DNA of 64,000 nucleotides, from contig CM038704.1 of assembly GCA_021613375.1 (NCBI GenBank), positions 3,542,905-3,606,904 on the forward strand. The letters are read 5' to 3'. Of this stretch, positions 45,247 through 58,149 are shown piece after piece (position 1 is the stretch's first letter; every line of letters begins with the position of its first letter). The notes under the pieces are model-generated. The model was not told the origin of the DNA. It was given only the letters and a program-made list of their open reading frames with translations, and made no database searches. The DNA is from Megaleporinus macrocephalus (taxonomy: Eukaryota; Chordata; Actinopteri; Characiformes; Anostomidae). Position numbers and translations under genes: made by a program.

Positions 45247-45847
45247 ACATGTGACCACCACAGAGCAGGTACTATTAGGGAGGTGGGTCATTCTCAGCAC
45301 TGCAGTTACACTGACGTGGTGTGTGTTGTGCTGGTGTGAGTGGATCAGACACAGCAGTGCTACTACTTGCTGGTCCACCTCGTAGATGTAAAGTCAGAGA
45401 CAGTAGCTCATCTGCTGTTGGACAGTTTGTGTTCCTCTAGTTCTTCAACAGTGGACACAGGACGCCACTCACAGGACACTGCTGTCCGGATAGTTTTGGT
45501 TGGTGGACGATTCTCAGTCCAGCAGTGACACTGAGATGTTTAAACACTCCAGTAGCAGCAGCACTACTGTGTCTGATCCACTCACACCAGCACAACACAC
45601 ACACACTAACACACCACCACCACGTCAGTGTCACTGCAGTGCTGAGAATGGTCCACCTCCCTAATAGTACCAGCTCTGTGGTGGTCCTGTGGGGGTCCTG
45701 ATCATTAAAGAACAGAGTAATAAAGTATACAGAGAATCAGATGAACTACAGTCTGTAAGTGGAGCTCCTGTATGGTCAGTGGAGCTGATACAGTGGACAG
45801 TGAGTGTAAATATAAGGAGGTGGTTTTAATGTAATGGCTAACAAGTG
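45247..45847 (-). mobile_element. Foldback element copy C
   Basis: Reverse-complement orientation of copy B. Reading the minus strand gives the tip (ACTCACTGTCCACTGTATCA), arm, spacer (CTCAGTGTCACTGCTGGACT, CCAACCAAAACTATCC), and opposite arm. It lacks the GTGTCTAATAGAGTGGACAG part of the spacer. The outer end reads TAAAACCACCTCCTTATATT on the minus strand. Confidence 0.85.
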
Positions 45848-47149
45848 TATGAGTAATATTGATGCTTTTAACATGTTGGTAAATGTCAATCAATCAATCA
45901 ACCTTTATTTTTTCAATTAATAAATTTAATTAAATTTAATTTAAATTAAATTAAAATGTAAAAACAATAAGAACAGAGACCAAGAAACTAAAATGAGTAA
46001 AATATAAGTCAATAAAATAGATATAAATATAGTAGTAAAACATGAAATAGTAAAAGATATAATAATAATGATAAAAGAATGAAAGTACTAATAAAATAAT
46101 AATAGATTAATAAAAAATGTAAGAACGGACGCCAAGAATGGATTATTACAAATAAATTTTAGGCCTAAACTATCATAAAACAGCGTCTAAGCCATCATAA
46201 TTGTGACCATCTTGTGTAGTTATAAGCCTACGAAGCACAAAACACCACCATTTCCATTTAAACACACATGTTGCTACGTTTTCTTGGGGCTGAGCTCCGC
46301 CCAGGCTTTTCTTCTAGAACAAATAACCTCTGACCGCTTAGTATTGTCACCAGTGTGACCAGTGTGGACGCAGGGTTATGGGTTTGCAGCTCTTTGGACG
46401 TCTGGTTACTACCACTAGTACTGTGAACAGTCCTTCTGAATTAGCTTCTTCGTTAAAGACGTCAGGCAGGCTTGGTCAGCGGCAGGTCAAAAGGCTGAAC
46501 GTTAGCGTGGATGAATATTGTCGGGAATTTGCTTCTACGTCCTTGAGGCGGCTTCTTTAGGCTCCGTCAGAGAAATCCGAGGATCCGGTACAATGTGCGG
46601 AGACGAATACGAAGAAAAATCTAGAAGGAGGGAAAAAAGTGGCGCCATTCTTTCGCTAATGCGCCGCCTTCCTTCGCTTCATTCACGCGGATCTGAATAT
46701 GAGGTCAGGCGGCTTTGAAACCTTTTACCTGTTGAAAGCTAATGGCCTTGATTTACTACTGAATCGACATCAATCAACACGGAGGAGAGAAAAGGATCGC
46801 ACATCAAAGGAGACGAATGAATAAAACATATAGCTCCGGTCAGGGAGCATTCCTTTAACCCAGACCCCGGACATGTCAACATCCAAAAAAGCTCCAGAGG
46901 TCTTTCAGCTGAACTGCCTATTTTTGGCTCTGTGTTGGTACGCCTTGGACGCTTGGCGGCGGTGGGTTTTCAAAAACGTTGAATGGTGACAGTGCAGGCT
47001 ATTCAGTCGTATGCACTCACGAATGTGTGGCTGTGTGAAAACTGCAGGAGCACCTATAAGGAGGTAGCAATTTTTCAAGAAAGGGAAAAAAGAATTCATG
47101 TGTATATGTGAGTCAGATTTTTATAATATACCATGAATCGGTTTTTACC
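45848..47149. other. AT-rich then single-copy-looking sequence
   Basis: 45890-46120 is very AT-rich with TTTAAATTAAAT words. 46370-46740 is GC-richer with CpGs and two overlapping 60-66-codon frames without recognisable domains. No gene is called. Confidence 0.4.
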
Positions 47150-49145
47150 TTCTGACAGATCTTCACTGCATAACTCATTGCACAGTTTTCTGATTATCAA
47201 CTCTGTTCCAACTCTAGAATGTCCGATCTGATTGTATGATTCATGCTTGAGTACCGCTTTTTAATTGAATGCATAGATTCTGGAAAACTAAGAATTTTCT
47301 GGGATTTTTCCCCATAGAGAATGAATAGGATAGAAAAGTGAACGGCTATCTACTGAACTTCTGCTCGACCGACTCATACCATTTCACATACACTGACTCA
47401 GGGCAGACCCTCAACCACAACTGTAGTGTTGGTTCAACCCACACTTGTCTGTTTGGTGTTTTTTTCCATATCTCTTTTTTCCCATAGAGTCCCATTCATT
47501 TTTGTGCGCCCCTAAACATCATGGTTTTATTTAAACTACAGCCACCATACTGCATGTACTCATACTGAGCCACATTCCTCTATTTGTTGTTTATTCATCT
47601 CTTGTTCCAACTCCAGATTGTCTGGTCTGATTGTGTGATTCATGCTTGAGTAGAGCTTTTTAATTGAATGCATAGATTCTGGAAAACTAAGAATTTTCTG
47701 GGATTTTTCCCCATAGAGAATGAATAGGATAGAAAAGCGTACGCCAATCTATTGAACCTCTGCTCGACCGACTCATACCATTTCACATACACTGACTCAG
47801 GGCAGACCCTCAACCACAACTGTAGTGTTGGTTCAACCCACACTCGTCTGTTTGTTGTTTTTTCAATACCCATTTTTTTCCTATAGAGTCCTATTCGTTT
47901 TTGTGCGCCCCTAAACATCATGGTTTCGTTTAACCTACAGCTTCCAAACTGCATGTACTCACACAGAACCACACTCCTCTACTTTTTGTTTATTCATCCC
48001 TCGTTTCAGCTCCAGATTGTCCAATCTGATTGTGTGATTCGGGCTTGTGTACAGCTTTTTGATTGGATGCACAGACTATCGATAATATAGAGTTTTCAGA
48101 GATTTTTTTCCCATAGAGAATACATAGGATAGAAAAGTGAACGCCAATCTACTGAACTCCTACTTGACCGACTGACGCTATTTCACATACACTGACTCAG
48201 GGTAGACCCCCAACCGCAACTGTAGTGTTGGTTCAACCCACACTCTTCTGTTTGTCTTTTTTTTCGATCCTTCTTTTTTTCCCCATAGAATCCCATTCAT
48301 TTTTGTGCGCCCCCAAACATCATGGTTTCATTTAACCTACAGCCTCCAAACTGCATGTACACACTGACCCGCGCTCCTCTATTTGTCGTTTATTTATCCC
48401 TTGTTCCAACTTAAGATTGTCTGGTCTGGTTCTGTGATTCGGGCTTGTATACAGCTTTTTTATTGGATGCACAGATTCTGGACAACTTGGAGTTTTGAGG
48501 GATTTTTCCCCATAGAGAATGAATAGGATAGAAAAGTGTACGCCAATCTACTGAACTTCTGCTCGACCAACTGACACCGTTTCACATACACTGCCTCAGG
48601 ACAGACCCCCGACCACGACTGTAGTGTTGGTTTAACCCACGCTCATCTGTTTGTTGTTTTTTTCATCCATTTTTTCCCCATTCATTTCCCTATTCACAAA
48701 CCTCATGGTTTTATTTAACCTACAGCCTCCAAAGTGCCTGTACTCACTCAGTGTGTGAGATCCCCAACCTCTAGTCCACAGACATACTGACCTGCACTCA
48801 TCTATTTGTTGTTTTTTTCTATCCTTCTTTTTTTCCCCCATAGAGTCCCATTCATTTTCGGTCACACCCAAACCTCTTGGTTTTATTTAACCTACAGCCT
48901 CCAAAGTGCCTGTACTCACTCAGGGCAGACCCCTAAGCACTAATCCAGAGACATACTGACCTGCAGTCCTCTATTTGTCGTTTGTTCATCCCTCGTTCCT
49001 CCCATAGGGTCCTATTCATTTTCAGACACACCCAAACCTCTTGGTTTTATTTAACCTACAGCCTCCAAACTGTCTGTACTCACTCAGAGCAGATCCCCAT
49101 CCTCTAATCCACAGACATACTGACCCACACTCCTTTATTTGTTGT
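47150..49145. repeat. ~410-bp tandem repeat (four full and partial units)
   Basis: Landmarks such as GATTCTGGAAAACTAAGAAT recur at 47276 and 47686, with diverged versions at about 48066 and 48475 (spacings 410, 380, 409). Each unit holds a CCCCATAGAGAATGAATAGG-type phrase and a CCCATAGAGTCCCATTCATT-type phrase. After 48700 only the second half repeats, at 48838 and 49001. No frame persists. Confidence 0.85.
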
Positions 49146-49547
49146 TCATGTGCAACCATCCTGCGTTTCCTTCAGGAAAAAAACAAAAAAAACGCATGTT
49201 AAAGCAGTGGAACTAGTCCCGAAGCGATGCACACTGATAATTAGCTCTCAGTACAGTCACTCAGCACCTGGTCCCATCACAGAGGGAACACGGCTGCTTC
49301 TTCTTCTCGTCTGTGTTTTTTTCTTCTCGGGAGCTTCACTGGACCTAAAATAGGCTCTTCCTCCAGGTGGACAGGAGATGGGCACTGAGCCAGCAAACAG
49401 GGTACAGAAGTGCTCCATCATGCCTCCTTGAGAAAGATAACATCTACAGAGCCATAGCTTTACTCAGGAGGCATCGTGTCCTCATGCCAGTGTTTTTTTT
49501 TTTTTTCATATCAAGTTAAGATACGATTTGTTTAGATGATATATAGA
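49146..49547. other. Intergenic with T run
   Basis: Non-repetitive apart from a run of 14 T at 49493-49506. Confidence 0.5.
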
Positions 49548-50745
49548 TACAGCCCCCTCCACAATTATTGGCACCCTTGAAAATCAATGTAATTGAAGCA
49601 TTTCGGTCACCTCCACTGGAGTTTATAAAGTTGATCAGAGCATCTAGGAACCTTTAATTGGTGATTCATCACTTCCTGTTGCCCTGAAGTACGAATATGA
49701 TGTGACACAGACGTGTGTCGACCTTCATAGTTCAGGCATTGGCTACAAGAAAATAGCCACTCGCCTACACCTGCCCATATCTCATCAAGAAGTTTCAAAC
49801 AACTGGACCAGCGGCAAACAAGCCTGGTCGAGGACGCAAGCTCATCCTACCACCACGCACAGTGATCAGGATGTGAATAGAGAAGTACCAAGTTCTTCAG
49901 AGCTTGTTAGAGAACTGCATCAAGGAGTCGCATCTTGAGGTCACAAAGTCTCCATAACAACCATCAGGCACTATCTACATGCTAACAAGCTGTTTGGGAG
50001 GCACGTACGGGAAAAGCCTTTACAAGCATAAACGTAAACGTCTGGAGTTCACTAAGCAGTACTGGGACTTCAACTGGGACCCTGTGCTCTGGTCAGATGA
50101 GACCAAGAGAGAGCTTTTTGGCAACATACACTCTAAGAGGGCCTAAGATTGTCTTCCAAAGGGCCCTTGAACCATGTTAGGGCGCACAGCATCATGAACA
50201 CTTTGAAACACCAGGACGTTTTCAACCAAACTCTTGTGGCCTCTGCCTGAAATCTGAAGAGAAGTCATCACTGGGTCTTTCAGCAAGATAATGACCCTAA
50301 ACATGAAGCCAAATCCACACAAAGATGCTTCACCGCAAACAAAATCAAGCTCCTCCCATGGTCTCTCTCACTCCCCAGACCTCAACCCAATTGAAAACCT
50401 GTGGAGTGAGCTGAAAAGGAGAGTGCATAGGAGAGGATCCAGGACTTAGAAACATAGGAGAAGATGAAGTCTTGTTGGTAAAAAGGGGGTCATACAAAGT
50501 ATTAAAATCAGGAGTGCCAATAATTGTGGCACAGACAATTTCATGTCAAATAATTATTACTTTATAACACCTATAATGATAGCAGCTATTCTTCCTGGGG
50601 TCCATAAGACATAAAACACACATATATATTATACATATACAACAAAAAAGAAAAGAAGAACATACTCTGTGTATATTTCAAATGTATATAAATGAAGAAT
50701 ATACATTATCAATAATGTTGGGTGCCAATAACTGTGGAGGGCTTT
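49548..50745 (+). mobile_element. Tc1-like element, nearly full length, inactive
   Basis: The left inverted repeat from TACAGCCCCCTCCACAATTA (49548) is answered on the right by GGTGCCAATAACTGTGGAGG (50721), with an inner repeat GAGTGCCAATAATTGTGGCA at 50511: an inner/outer repeat layout known in Tc1-like elements. In between lie recognisable transposase pieces: DNA-binding region (49700-49950), WSDET-like first Asp region (about 50092), QQDNDPKHEAK (50283), and SPDLNPIENLWSELKRR (50373). They are in several frames with stops, so it is a fossil. Confidence 0.88.
49700..50480 (+). pseudogene. Tc1-like transposase pseudogene
   Basis: All three catalytic regions of the DDE enzyme can be located in order: a WSDET-like segment near 50092 (first Asp), QQDNDPKH near 50283 (second Asp), and SPDLNPIENLW near 50373 (Glu, spaced as in the DD34E class). 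The N-terminal helix-turn-helix region is partly readable around 49720-49950. Frames switch repeatedly, and stops occur just after the KPLQA segment near 50028. The QQDN and SPDLN segments are in different phases. It cannot encode a working enzyme. Confidence 0.85.
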
Positions 50746-51512
<767 letters not shown>

Positions 51513-53154
51513 TATATATATGTCTTGACATGATGTGCAAAACCAGAAACGAGAAAGGAGTCTCCTGCCAGAAGCGTGAGAGTGGTCCTGCTGTAAACCA
51601 CCCGTCAGCGTCCAAACGTGCGGGAGTTACAAAGTTAGGAGCTCCTTCATCCTTAGATCAGGTAATTGTGACCCAGTTCCCCTTGACAGTAGCTGAAATC
51701 TCTGCTGAAAGATTGGGGGCACAGGCTTCTCCTTCCTTTCCCATCTGTTGTGGAGGATGTGGCCTGTTCCTCCGCCCCCCGTCTCAGCACCTGCGCTAAA
51801 ATGTTATTGTTGTGACTATTTGCTCTTTGATTACCTGGGCTGTGGGACGGCAATCGCCGCGCACTCCTCCCACCCCGCCTCTGGTGCCAGTGTGGGTAGA
51901 GAGACTGACGCAGGCGGCCAGCGGCATCTGCTCAGGCACTGCAGTGCCGCTGATCACCCAGCCAGCCTCCATCCATCTGCTCCTTTCTCTCGTCTTCTCT
52001 CTCTCTCTCTCCCTCTCTGCCCTCTCAAACACTCGCTCCCACACTTCCCTCCCCTTTCAACCCTCCACACACATACATATTCAGATCAAACACGTCCCTC
52101 TCTCTCTCTCCTCTCTGTCCCTTCACGCCTGTGCATCTTTTCTCATTACACTGTCGTTCCCTGTGCCCACCGCTAAAGCACTGCAGGTTAATGAGCGTTT
52201 ACTGGCAGAGAAGGAGGTGTTTTTTGGGAGTGGGGTGGGGGGTAGATGTCACTGCCAATATCGTGGGTCTGCAGCCGGGGGCATTATTGTTTTTTAGCAA
52301 TACCCCCTCGTTCTCATTGGCTAAAATAAGAACGTCCTCGCTTTTTTTTTAAATTCGCTTCAACACAGAACCGCCCCTCTTCCTCATTGGCTACAGCACG
52401 ATCTATCGGTTCCTGTAGTTTCTTACTTTGCCGTCCGAAGATGCACGTCCATCACAGTAAAAGTGCACCCTCTACAGTCGAGTTTGTTTTATTCAATTGG
52501 CCATATTTGAATCTCTCTGGACACGGCGCAGTCCGTCACGCTCAGACGTTCGACAAATCATCACCATTTACCAAAAACTGTAGATTTATAATTCAGTTCC
52601 GTTTTATTTCTAAAGTTAATCATAAGCGGTGTTGGGTTTTATTTTAAAAACTATAGCGTTTGTTTTAAATGTCTGAAAAGACAGGTGGCTAGGAAAGCAC
52701 GGGAAGGTCCTGGCCTTGTTATCCCCAACAGTGGGGGGGCCTTTATGACAGGCATCCCTAGGTTTGAAAACCAGACCCTGCAATCTTTAGATCTTTAGAC
52801 TCCCCTAGGCTCGGGAACCACTCCACACGGAAGTTTACGACATGGCCAGGAGGAAGCCATTTGGCCCGGAGGTGTTAGAAGGACCATACTGCCTAAACCA
52901 GGGCAGAACAGGGTGTGAAAGCTCAGAGCGACGTCGGTACCGCAATCCCAAAATAAACAGCTCAAACTCTGAACTGGTCTCCCTCTTCATTCTGACGGCA
53001 AAAAGCGAAGATACAACAGCAGCATAGCTGACATGTTCCAGTCCTTCCAGAGTCGGTTAATATTCGATTAGGTGATTTCACGTTACCTTTGATTGTAGAA
53101 TTATTGAATTATAAAACAAAGTAACCATGATGTATGTGTTATATAGTTTCTGGA
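51513..53154. other. Single-copy-looking, promoter-like stretch at 52.2-52.6 kb
   Basis: Mostly non-repetitive with CT-rich runs at 51985-52025 and 52100-52112. Two CTCATTGGCTA boxes (inverted CCAAT) lie at 52312 and 52383, about 71 bases apart. Frames of up to 161 codons in 51748-52297 overlap in two phases and are Ser/Leu/Pro rich; they match no domain. A plus frame at 52842-53027 starts MARRKPFGPEVLEGPY, with no known match. No gene is called. Confidence 0.35.
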
Positions 53155-53168
53155 ACAGTAGGTGGCAC
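53155..53168 (+). promoter_or_regulatory. CTCF-like motif
   Basis: ACAGTAGGTGGCAC matches 13 of 14 positions of the known core (first base differs). It lies 54 bases left of the hAT target duplication. Confidence 0.3.
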
Positions 53169-53821
53169 TAGTGCTCACAAGCGCACAACACACCCACATG
53201 TAATCTACAGTGAAGCAGCTAGTAAAGAGCAGTGGCGGAGCTAGACTTTTATCCTTGGGGTGGCCAAAGCTATTGTAGGGTGTCCACAGACTACGACAAT
53301 AAATATTCAAGAAAACCAATTAACTGCAATCAAAATCTATAAAAGTCATAAAGTACATCTTAAGCATTTGTGTATGAATTTTGCAGTTTATTAACAATGT
53401 ACAAAATGTACAATATATAAATGTTAAAAACACCCACACACAATCTGTCTGTTTACAAAAAACTATCAATGATGCCTTCTTGACATGAGCACAGCGCAGA
53501 GCTTAATCAAGCAAACACCAAGACTAAGACTTCTTTCTGACTAAGTGCCAAGCTTGCTCAGTTCAGAAGAGCAATAAGTAAAATGTAACTTGTATAAGGC
53601 GTACAGTGCGGTAGTATAGTTCACAGTAATACTAAATGTAGTGAAGTAGATATATCGTAACTTCAGTTGGGCCGGTCAGAAGATTACTCACTAGATTCGG
53701 CTACAGAGCCAGAGCAACCAAACTATTGAGACCACCCTGGACTACAGAAAGTATGTTTGGAAATGTGAATTATTCCATTTAATACAAATGTAAATTGTAA
53801 ATTGAATTCAATATACAAAAC

Positions 53822-54205
53822 ATTTACATTTACATTTATGACATTTAGCAGACGCTCTTATCCAGAGCGACTTACAAAAGTGCTTAGTGTTCAGTTAGAG
53901 TATGAATCTCTATCTAGTACAAACAGGATTAAGTCCAAACTACTCTTATACTCAAACACTGCTATAAACACAGGATCAGTGCTGATACCTAGAAAACAGA
54001 CAACGCAATACCTAGCAAGACTGGAACACCTACAGAGAAGAGAACAAATACAAGACTACATACAGTACAAGTGCAATACTTAGCCAGTGCTCCTAGAAGA
54101 TCAAGTGCAATTACAGTTTATACCAGTACTTCAGTAGATTAGTGTTTATAAGTGCTTTACAAAAAGATAGGTCTTCAGTCTGCGTTTGAAGACAATAGTT
54201 CATAT
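53822..54205. mobile_element. Common teleost short repeat (GCAGACGCTCTTATCC type)
   Basis: The left part has ATTTAGCAGACGCTCTTATC, then CAGAGCGACTTACA, a phrase I know from many fish genomes. The right part, near 54150-54195, has AAGTGCTTTACAAAAAGATA and GGTCTTCAGTCTGCGTTTGA, also typical. I am unsure whether the family is best called a SINE or a DNA element. Confidence 0.6.
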
Positions 54206-54897
54206 TTTCCGAAATATAGGTATATTAGATCGCTAAAATATGGCTAACACTCGGTATAAATCAATGGGATTTTCCATAGGGCAGTTAGCATTTAAGCTAA
54301 CTAGCATAGCACTCGGTTGCACTTGTCTTACCCGTGCGGGGATAATACAACAGGTTCTCACGGAGTAGGCAGCGCAGAGGCTTCAATTTCAGCAATGGGG
54401 AAAGTGATCCCAGTCTTTAAAAATGTTTTGTAGTGTTTTAGTGAACTTTTTATTGACTTGTATCAACTTTTCCGTTGCTTTATTTCAGAGTAACTGGAGA
54501 GAGCCGAGCTGCGTCACTACTACTGCTGCTGTCTACCAAGCGAGAGAAGAAAAACAAATACCGCGAACAGCGTCGTGCAACCTCATTGGTCGATAAACTC
54601 TCTATAAACTTGTAAGCCAATCAGAACCAAGTAACAAAAGTTTACTCTGTTTTCATAAAATAAAATAAAATTAACATTTTTTCCTGTCATTTATTTTAAA
54701 TAAATACCTAGTTTCTTGTGAACATAGCTTCTTGCACAGATATATGAATTAATTATTTTTATTAATTAATTGTTCTTCTCTCTGGCAGTTTTATATAATT
54801 ACCCTTTTTTACCATTTAAATGACTAAGTTATTAGTCTGGGTTACAATAAGTATAAGTAATTGTACTTGTACTTGAGCACAGATTTTCAGTAACTTA

Positions 54898-55515
54898 GGG
54901 TGCGTCCGAAATCGCGTACTAGATCAGTACGTACTCAGTTGGAGCTAGAGCGTACTGCTTTAACGGTCAGTGTGCGAGTGTGCAGCATACACGCAACCTC
55001 GGACGCACTACGTCCGCCATCTTACCAACGTCCTGTGACGGAAGACGTCAGACCGCCACGATAAAGGTCCCACTATTCATTAAAAAGCTCCGTTTACTGA
55101 CGGATTTAGAGACTGTTTGTGACACCGTTCTGCGTGTTTGTCTAAATATCTACTCACGCGGTGCCTAGCTGTAGCTCAGAGAAGACGAAACAGGAGGAAT
55201 GTAATCATTGTTTACCTCAGAAGCAGCGCTAACTCCTGTAGCGGAAGTTTACTAGCCGTAGCTACGTACACACAGCCGGCGTACCGCGTTTCACAGTGCT
55301 TTTTCCTCCGCTTTGAATTCCTCCGCGGCTCCGATGGAATCCTGGATAGGACAGTGTTCTGGGGTTGCGTACTTAAAAATGTCTGCCGGTGCAGTACGTC
55401 ATCCGGGGACTTTTTGCGTACTGCTCGAGCACTACGTATTCGGACACCCTAGTCACACTCGCGCACTGCTTTTGCGCACTGTTCAGTATGGAAGTACGCG
55501 ATTTCGGACACACCC
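54898..55515. mobile_element. PIF/Harbinger-like MITE, 618 bp
   Basis: The ends GGGTGCGTCCGAAATCGCGT and, in reverse complement, GGGTGTGTCCGAAATCGCGT differ at one position. They are flanked by TTA on both sides (54895-54897, 55516-55518), the three-base target of this superfamily. The interior is GC-richer, with 62-104-codon frames but no transposase. Inserted inside the hAT element. Confidence 0.9.
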
Positions 55516-56293
55516 TTACTCTACCCATCACTCACTGATACTGTCTCACACAAACTGACTTCGGGGCAAAGAGACTACTGTAGATGGAAGTTTAATATTT
55601 ACTCATATATATTTATATTAGTAAATAATATAATTTATAATACTTTTCAGCTAGTTGACACGTTAGACACAACCTTCACGTTACAATTCATTTCAGCCAA
55701 CAGTGCATGAATCAGCTAAATCAGCTAACGTAGCTAACAGCACTCTTCTACAGTCATTAGAGAAACAGAGAAAGAAAGACCAGAGTCCAAGCTCAACACA
55801 TTCTGCCCAGTTCAAATCGACGCCCAGAGTAAAACGTATAACCTGAAGTGCGCGCTGGAAGCTGATAGTCATCTGTAGGCGATATGAAATTTTATGTAAT
55901 GTTAACGTTATCTTGATACTCGTGGGTGAACTGATATATCACACTGTGAACGATCTCCTCTCTGAACATAACAGTGACTTTAAACAGTCACTCTGACTGT
56001 TTCACCATCCATCGCCGAGTAGGCTGCTGTTCTTCTCCCTGCCGCTATACCTCTCCCGAGCGATTGACTCCTCCTTCTCTTTATAATTGTGAAACATAGC
56101 GCCAACTACTGCACAGGAGGGACCTAGCAGTCAGCAGGTATTAAAGATTACAAAACACAACGGGCTCTTTTCAACAAGATGTGCGGTGCCGTGACATGTC
56201 AGTCATCTGGGGTGGCACCTGGGGGGTCCAATCCGATTTCAGGGGGTCCAGTACCTTTCTGGCCCCTGCTTTGGCTCCGCCCATGGTAAAGAG

Positions 56294-58149
56294 AACTGAA
56301 GAGCAGCCTACTCTGGTGTTTGTGTGTACTGGTGTGTTGTCGTGCCTAATAACACTGATTTAAACACTACAGTAACTGTTACTCCTCTCATCTTAAATAC
56401 ATCCATCTCTCTTAAAACCTCCTGACATGTTCTCTCGCCTCGCTACAAAACGCTCCTGTTGTCGATATTGGATTGTTGGGGGGCGGTTCTGTTCAAGCCA
56501 TATTGATTGGGGGGGCATTTCTGCTTGTACAGGAACGCCCCAACCAGGAACGGCTCTGGCTGCAGCTCGAGCTTGTACATCAGCCCATGCAATGCCAGCC
56601 TTCCTTCCTTCCTCCAGCTCTCCACAGCTGATAAACAAACACTCAAGGTGGCGAAGGAGAAGGAGGGAGTATATATATATAAATATGTATGTATAAAACA
56701 GATGTAAGAAAGTTGCGGTGGGAAGTTTTGGCAGAGCCGGACTGTGCGGATAATTAATGTCAAAACAGTGCAGCGGAGCAGCAGGACTGTGGCTGTGACA
56801 TAACCGCTGAGCGCCAGCCGGCTTCAGAGGGCTTCAAGTGCTGCAGGAGAGACACATTCCGGCAGGATGCACCAGCAAGCCCCTGCTACTGCCCCTCTAA
56901 TGAGGAGAGGCGCTGTCAACGGCCACCTCCCCGGCTCTCCGGCTGAGCCCTGTTTCTCTTTCTCGCCCTCTCCACAAATCGCCCCCAGCTCTCGCCCCAA
57001 GGGGCCCGCCTGGGTCCTTCACACTGACTGACCGCACAGATTAATCAAACAGACCCTCCCGGCTCAAACCGAGCCCCATCCCGGACTAGCACAGCCGAGC
57101 CCAGCCCCCCCTCCAATCACGCTGCCTGTAATTGGAGGCTTCGGCTGCTCTCGGGAGGGATGGCTGCGAGCGGCTTAGATGCTGCGTTCGATGCATCGGT
57201 TTTATGTTTCGTCCATGCGCAGCCGAGGCCCCGCGGGAGAACATGCGGCATATGGGAATACTAAAGAGGCCGAGGCCGACGTGGCGACGTGTGTACCAGT
57301 AGCATGGGACCGGTTGCTGGAGATGTTTGTGAGGACGAATGTTTCCAGACTAAAGCAAACACATGAGGGTCGATGCTGCGTAGGTTGCCAGATAGTGGCC
57401 ATATAAGCGGATGGAGCAGCGTTATGGCTAAATAAGTAAGTGGGGATTCAGTTTAGGGGTTTAAAAATCAACGAATTCTGCCTGAAATGATCCAGCCAGC
57501 TGCACGGCCGCAGATTTTCGTGTCATTATTCTTGCTTAACGCATGACTTCCTTGGCCACTTGTGCCCGATGCGCTTTGAAAAAGTAATCATATCATTATG
57601 ATTGCATCGTGTACCGACTCTATGGATATTACACGAGTGATGGATTTCCTGTTTGCTTTATTTCTAAACACTTCTCACCTCTTAGGCCAAAGACACATAT
57701 TTCATTACCGGAGCTCCTCCGCGCTTCTCCCGCTTCATGAATAAATTGAATCTCTCATCTCGGGGCTCGGTTTACACATATTAATAATACAAAGGAGCGA
57801 GGGGAGGAGAGGAGCTGCCATAGCCTAGCAGCAGCGCACACTGGGATCATCTCCCGTGTGTGGGGCTCCAGCCAAATTCTGCACATTGTTAGCAGATGGC
57901 GCCAGGCGTGAGCTCGAGCTGGCACGGGCTTGCGACACCGCACTGCACTTGTGTGAGTCACCGCGGGATCAAACGCTGCGAGCCGCCTCTTCTTCCTTCC
58001 ACGCCGGCAGCGGTTGTGTCGCCTGATGCGCATCCGAGGCAGGGCCGTAATTGTTTGGACGCCACAGGTTGGGAGGGTGTTTGTGGAGCGGATTGGAGTA
58101 AATCGGGCTGGACGAATAATGCATGTCCACACAACAATGCATGTCCAGT
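56294..58149. other. GC-rich single-copy-looking region, possible regulatory DNA
   Basis: Free of obvious transposons. 56780-57240 and 57880-58080 are CpG-containing, with words such as CAGATTAATCAAACAG and CTGTAATTGGAGG that resemble homeodomain sites. 57530-57760 is AT-richer and non-repetitive. Frames of 60-125 codons on both strands overlap each other and show no domain. Confidence 0.35.
57889..57902 (+). promoter_or_regulatory. Weak CTCF-like motif
   Basis: TTAGCAGATGGCGC matches 12 of 14 core positions (the two leading C are T). Confidence 0.2.

Larger units (their letters stand above)
53230..56285. mobile_element. hAT element, 3,056 bp, perfect 8-bp target duplication
   Basis: Flanked by GTAAAGAG at 53222-53229 and 56286-56293. 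The left end CAGTGGCGGAGCTAGACTTT and the right end in reverse complement CATGGGCGGAGCCAAAGCAG match at about 14 of 20 bases, chiefly over GGCGGAGC. It contains a MITE at 54898-55515 and a piece of another element at 53822-54205. No hAT catalytic motif was seen in the remaining sequence, so it is likely non-autonomous. Confidence 0.85.

Noticed and set aside
45247..45847. Foldback copy C as a case of inverted spacer between fixed arms
   Set aside because: At first the spacer seemed flipped relative to copy B, but reading the minus strand shows the whole element is simply in reverse orientation.
51812..52297. 161-codon plus frame, and a 142-codon frame overlapping it
   Set aside because: Low-complexity Leu/Ser/Pro reading of CT-rich DNA in two phases. 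No domain is recognised and a minus frame is also open.
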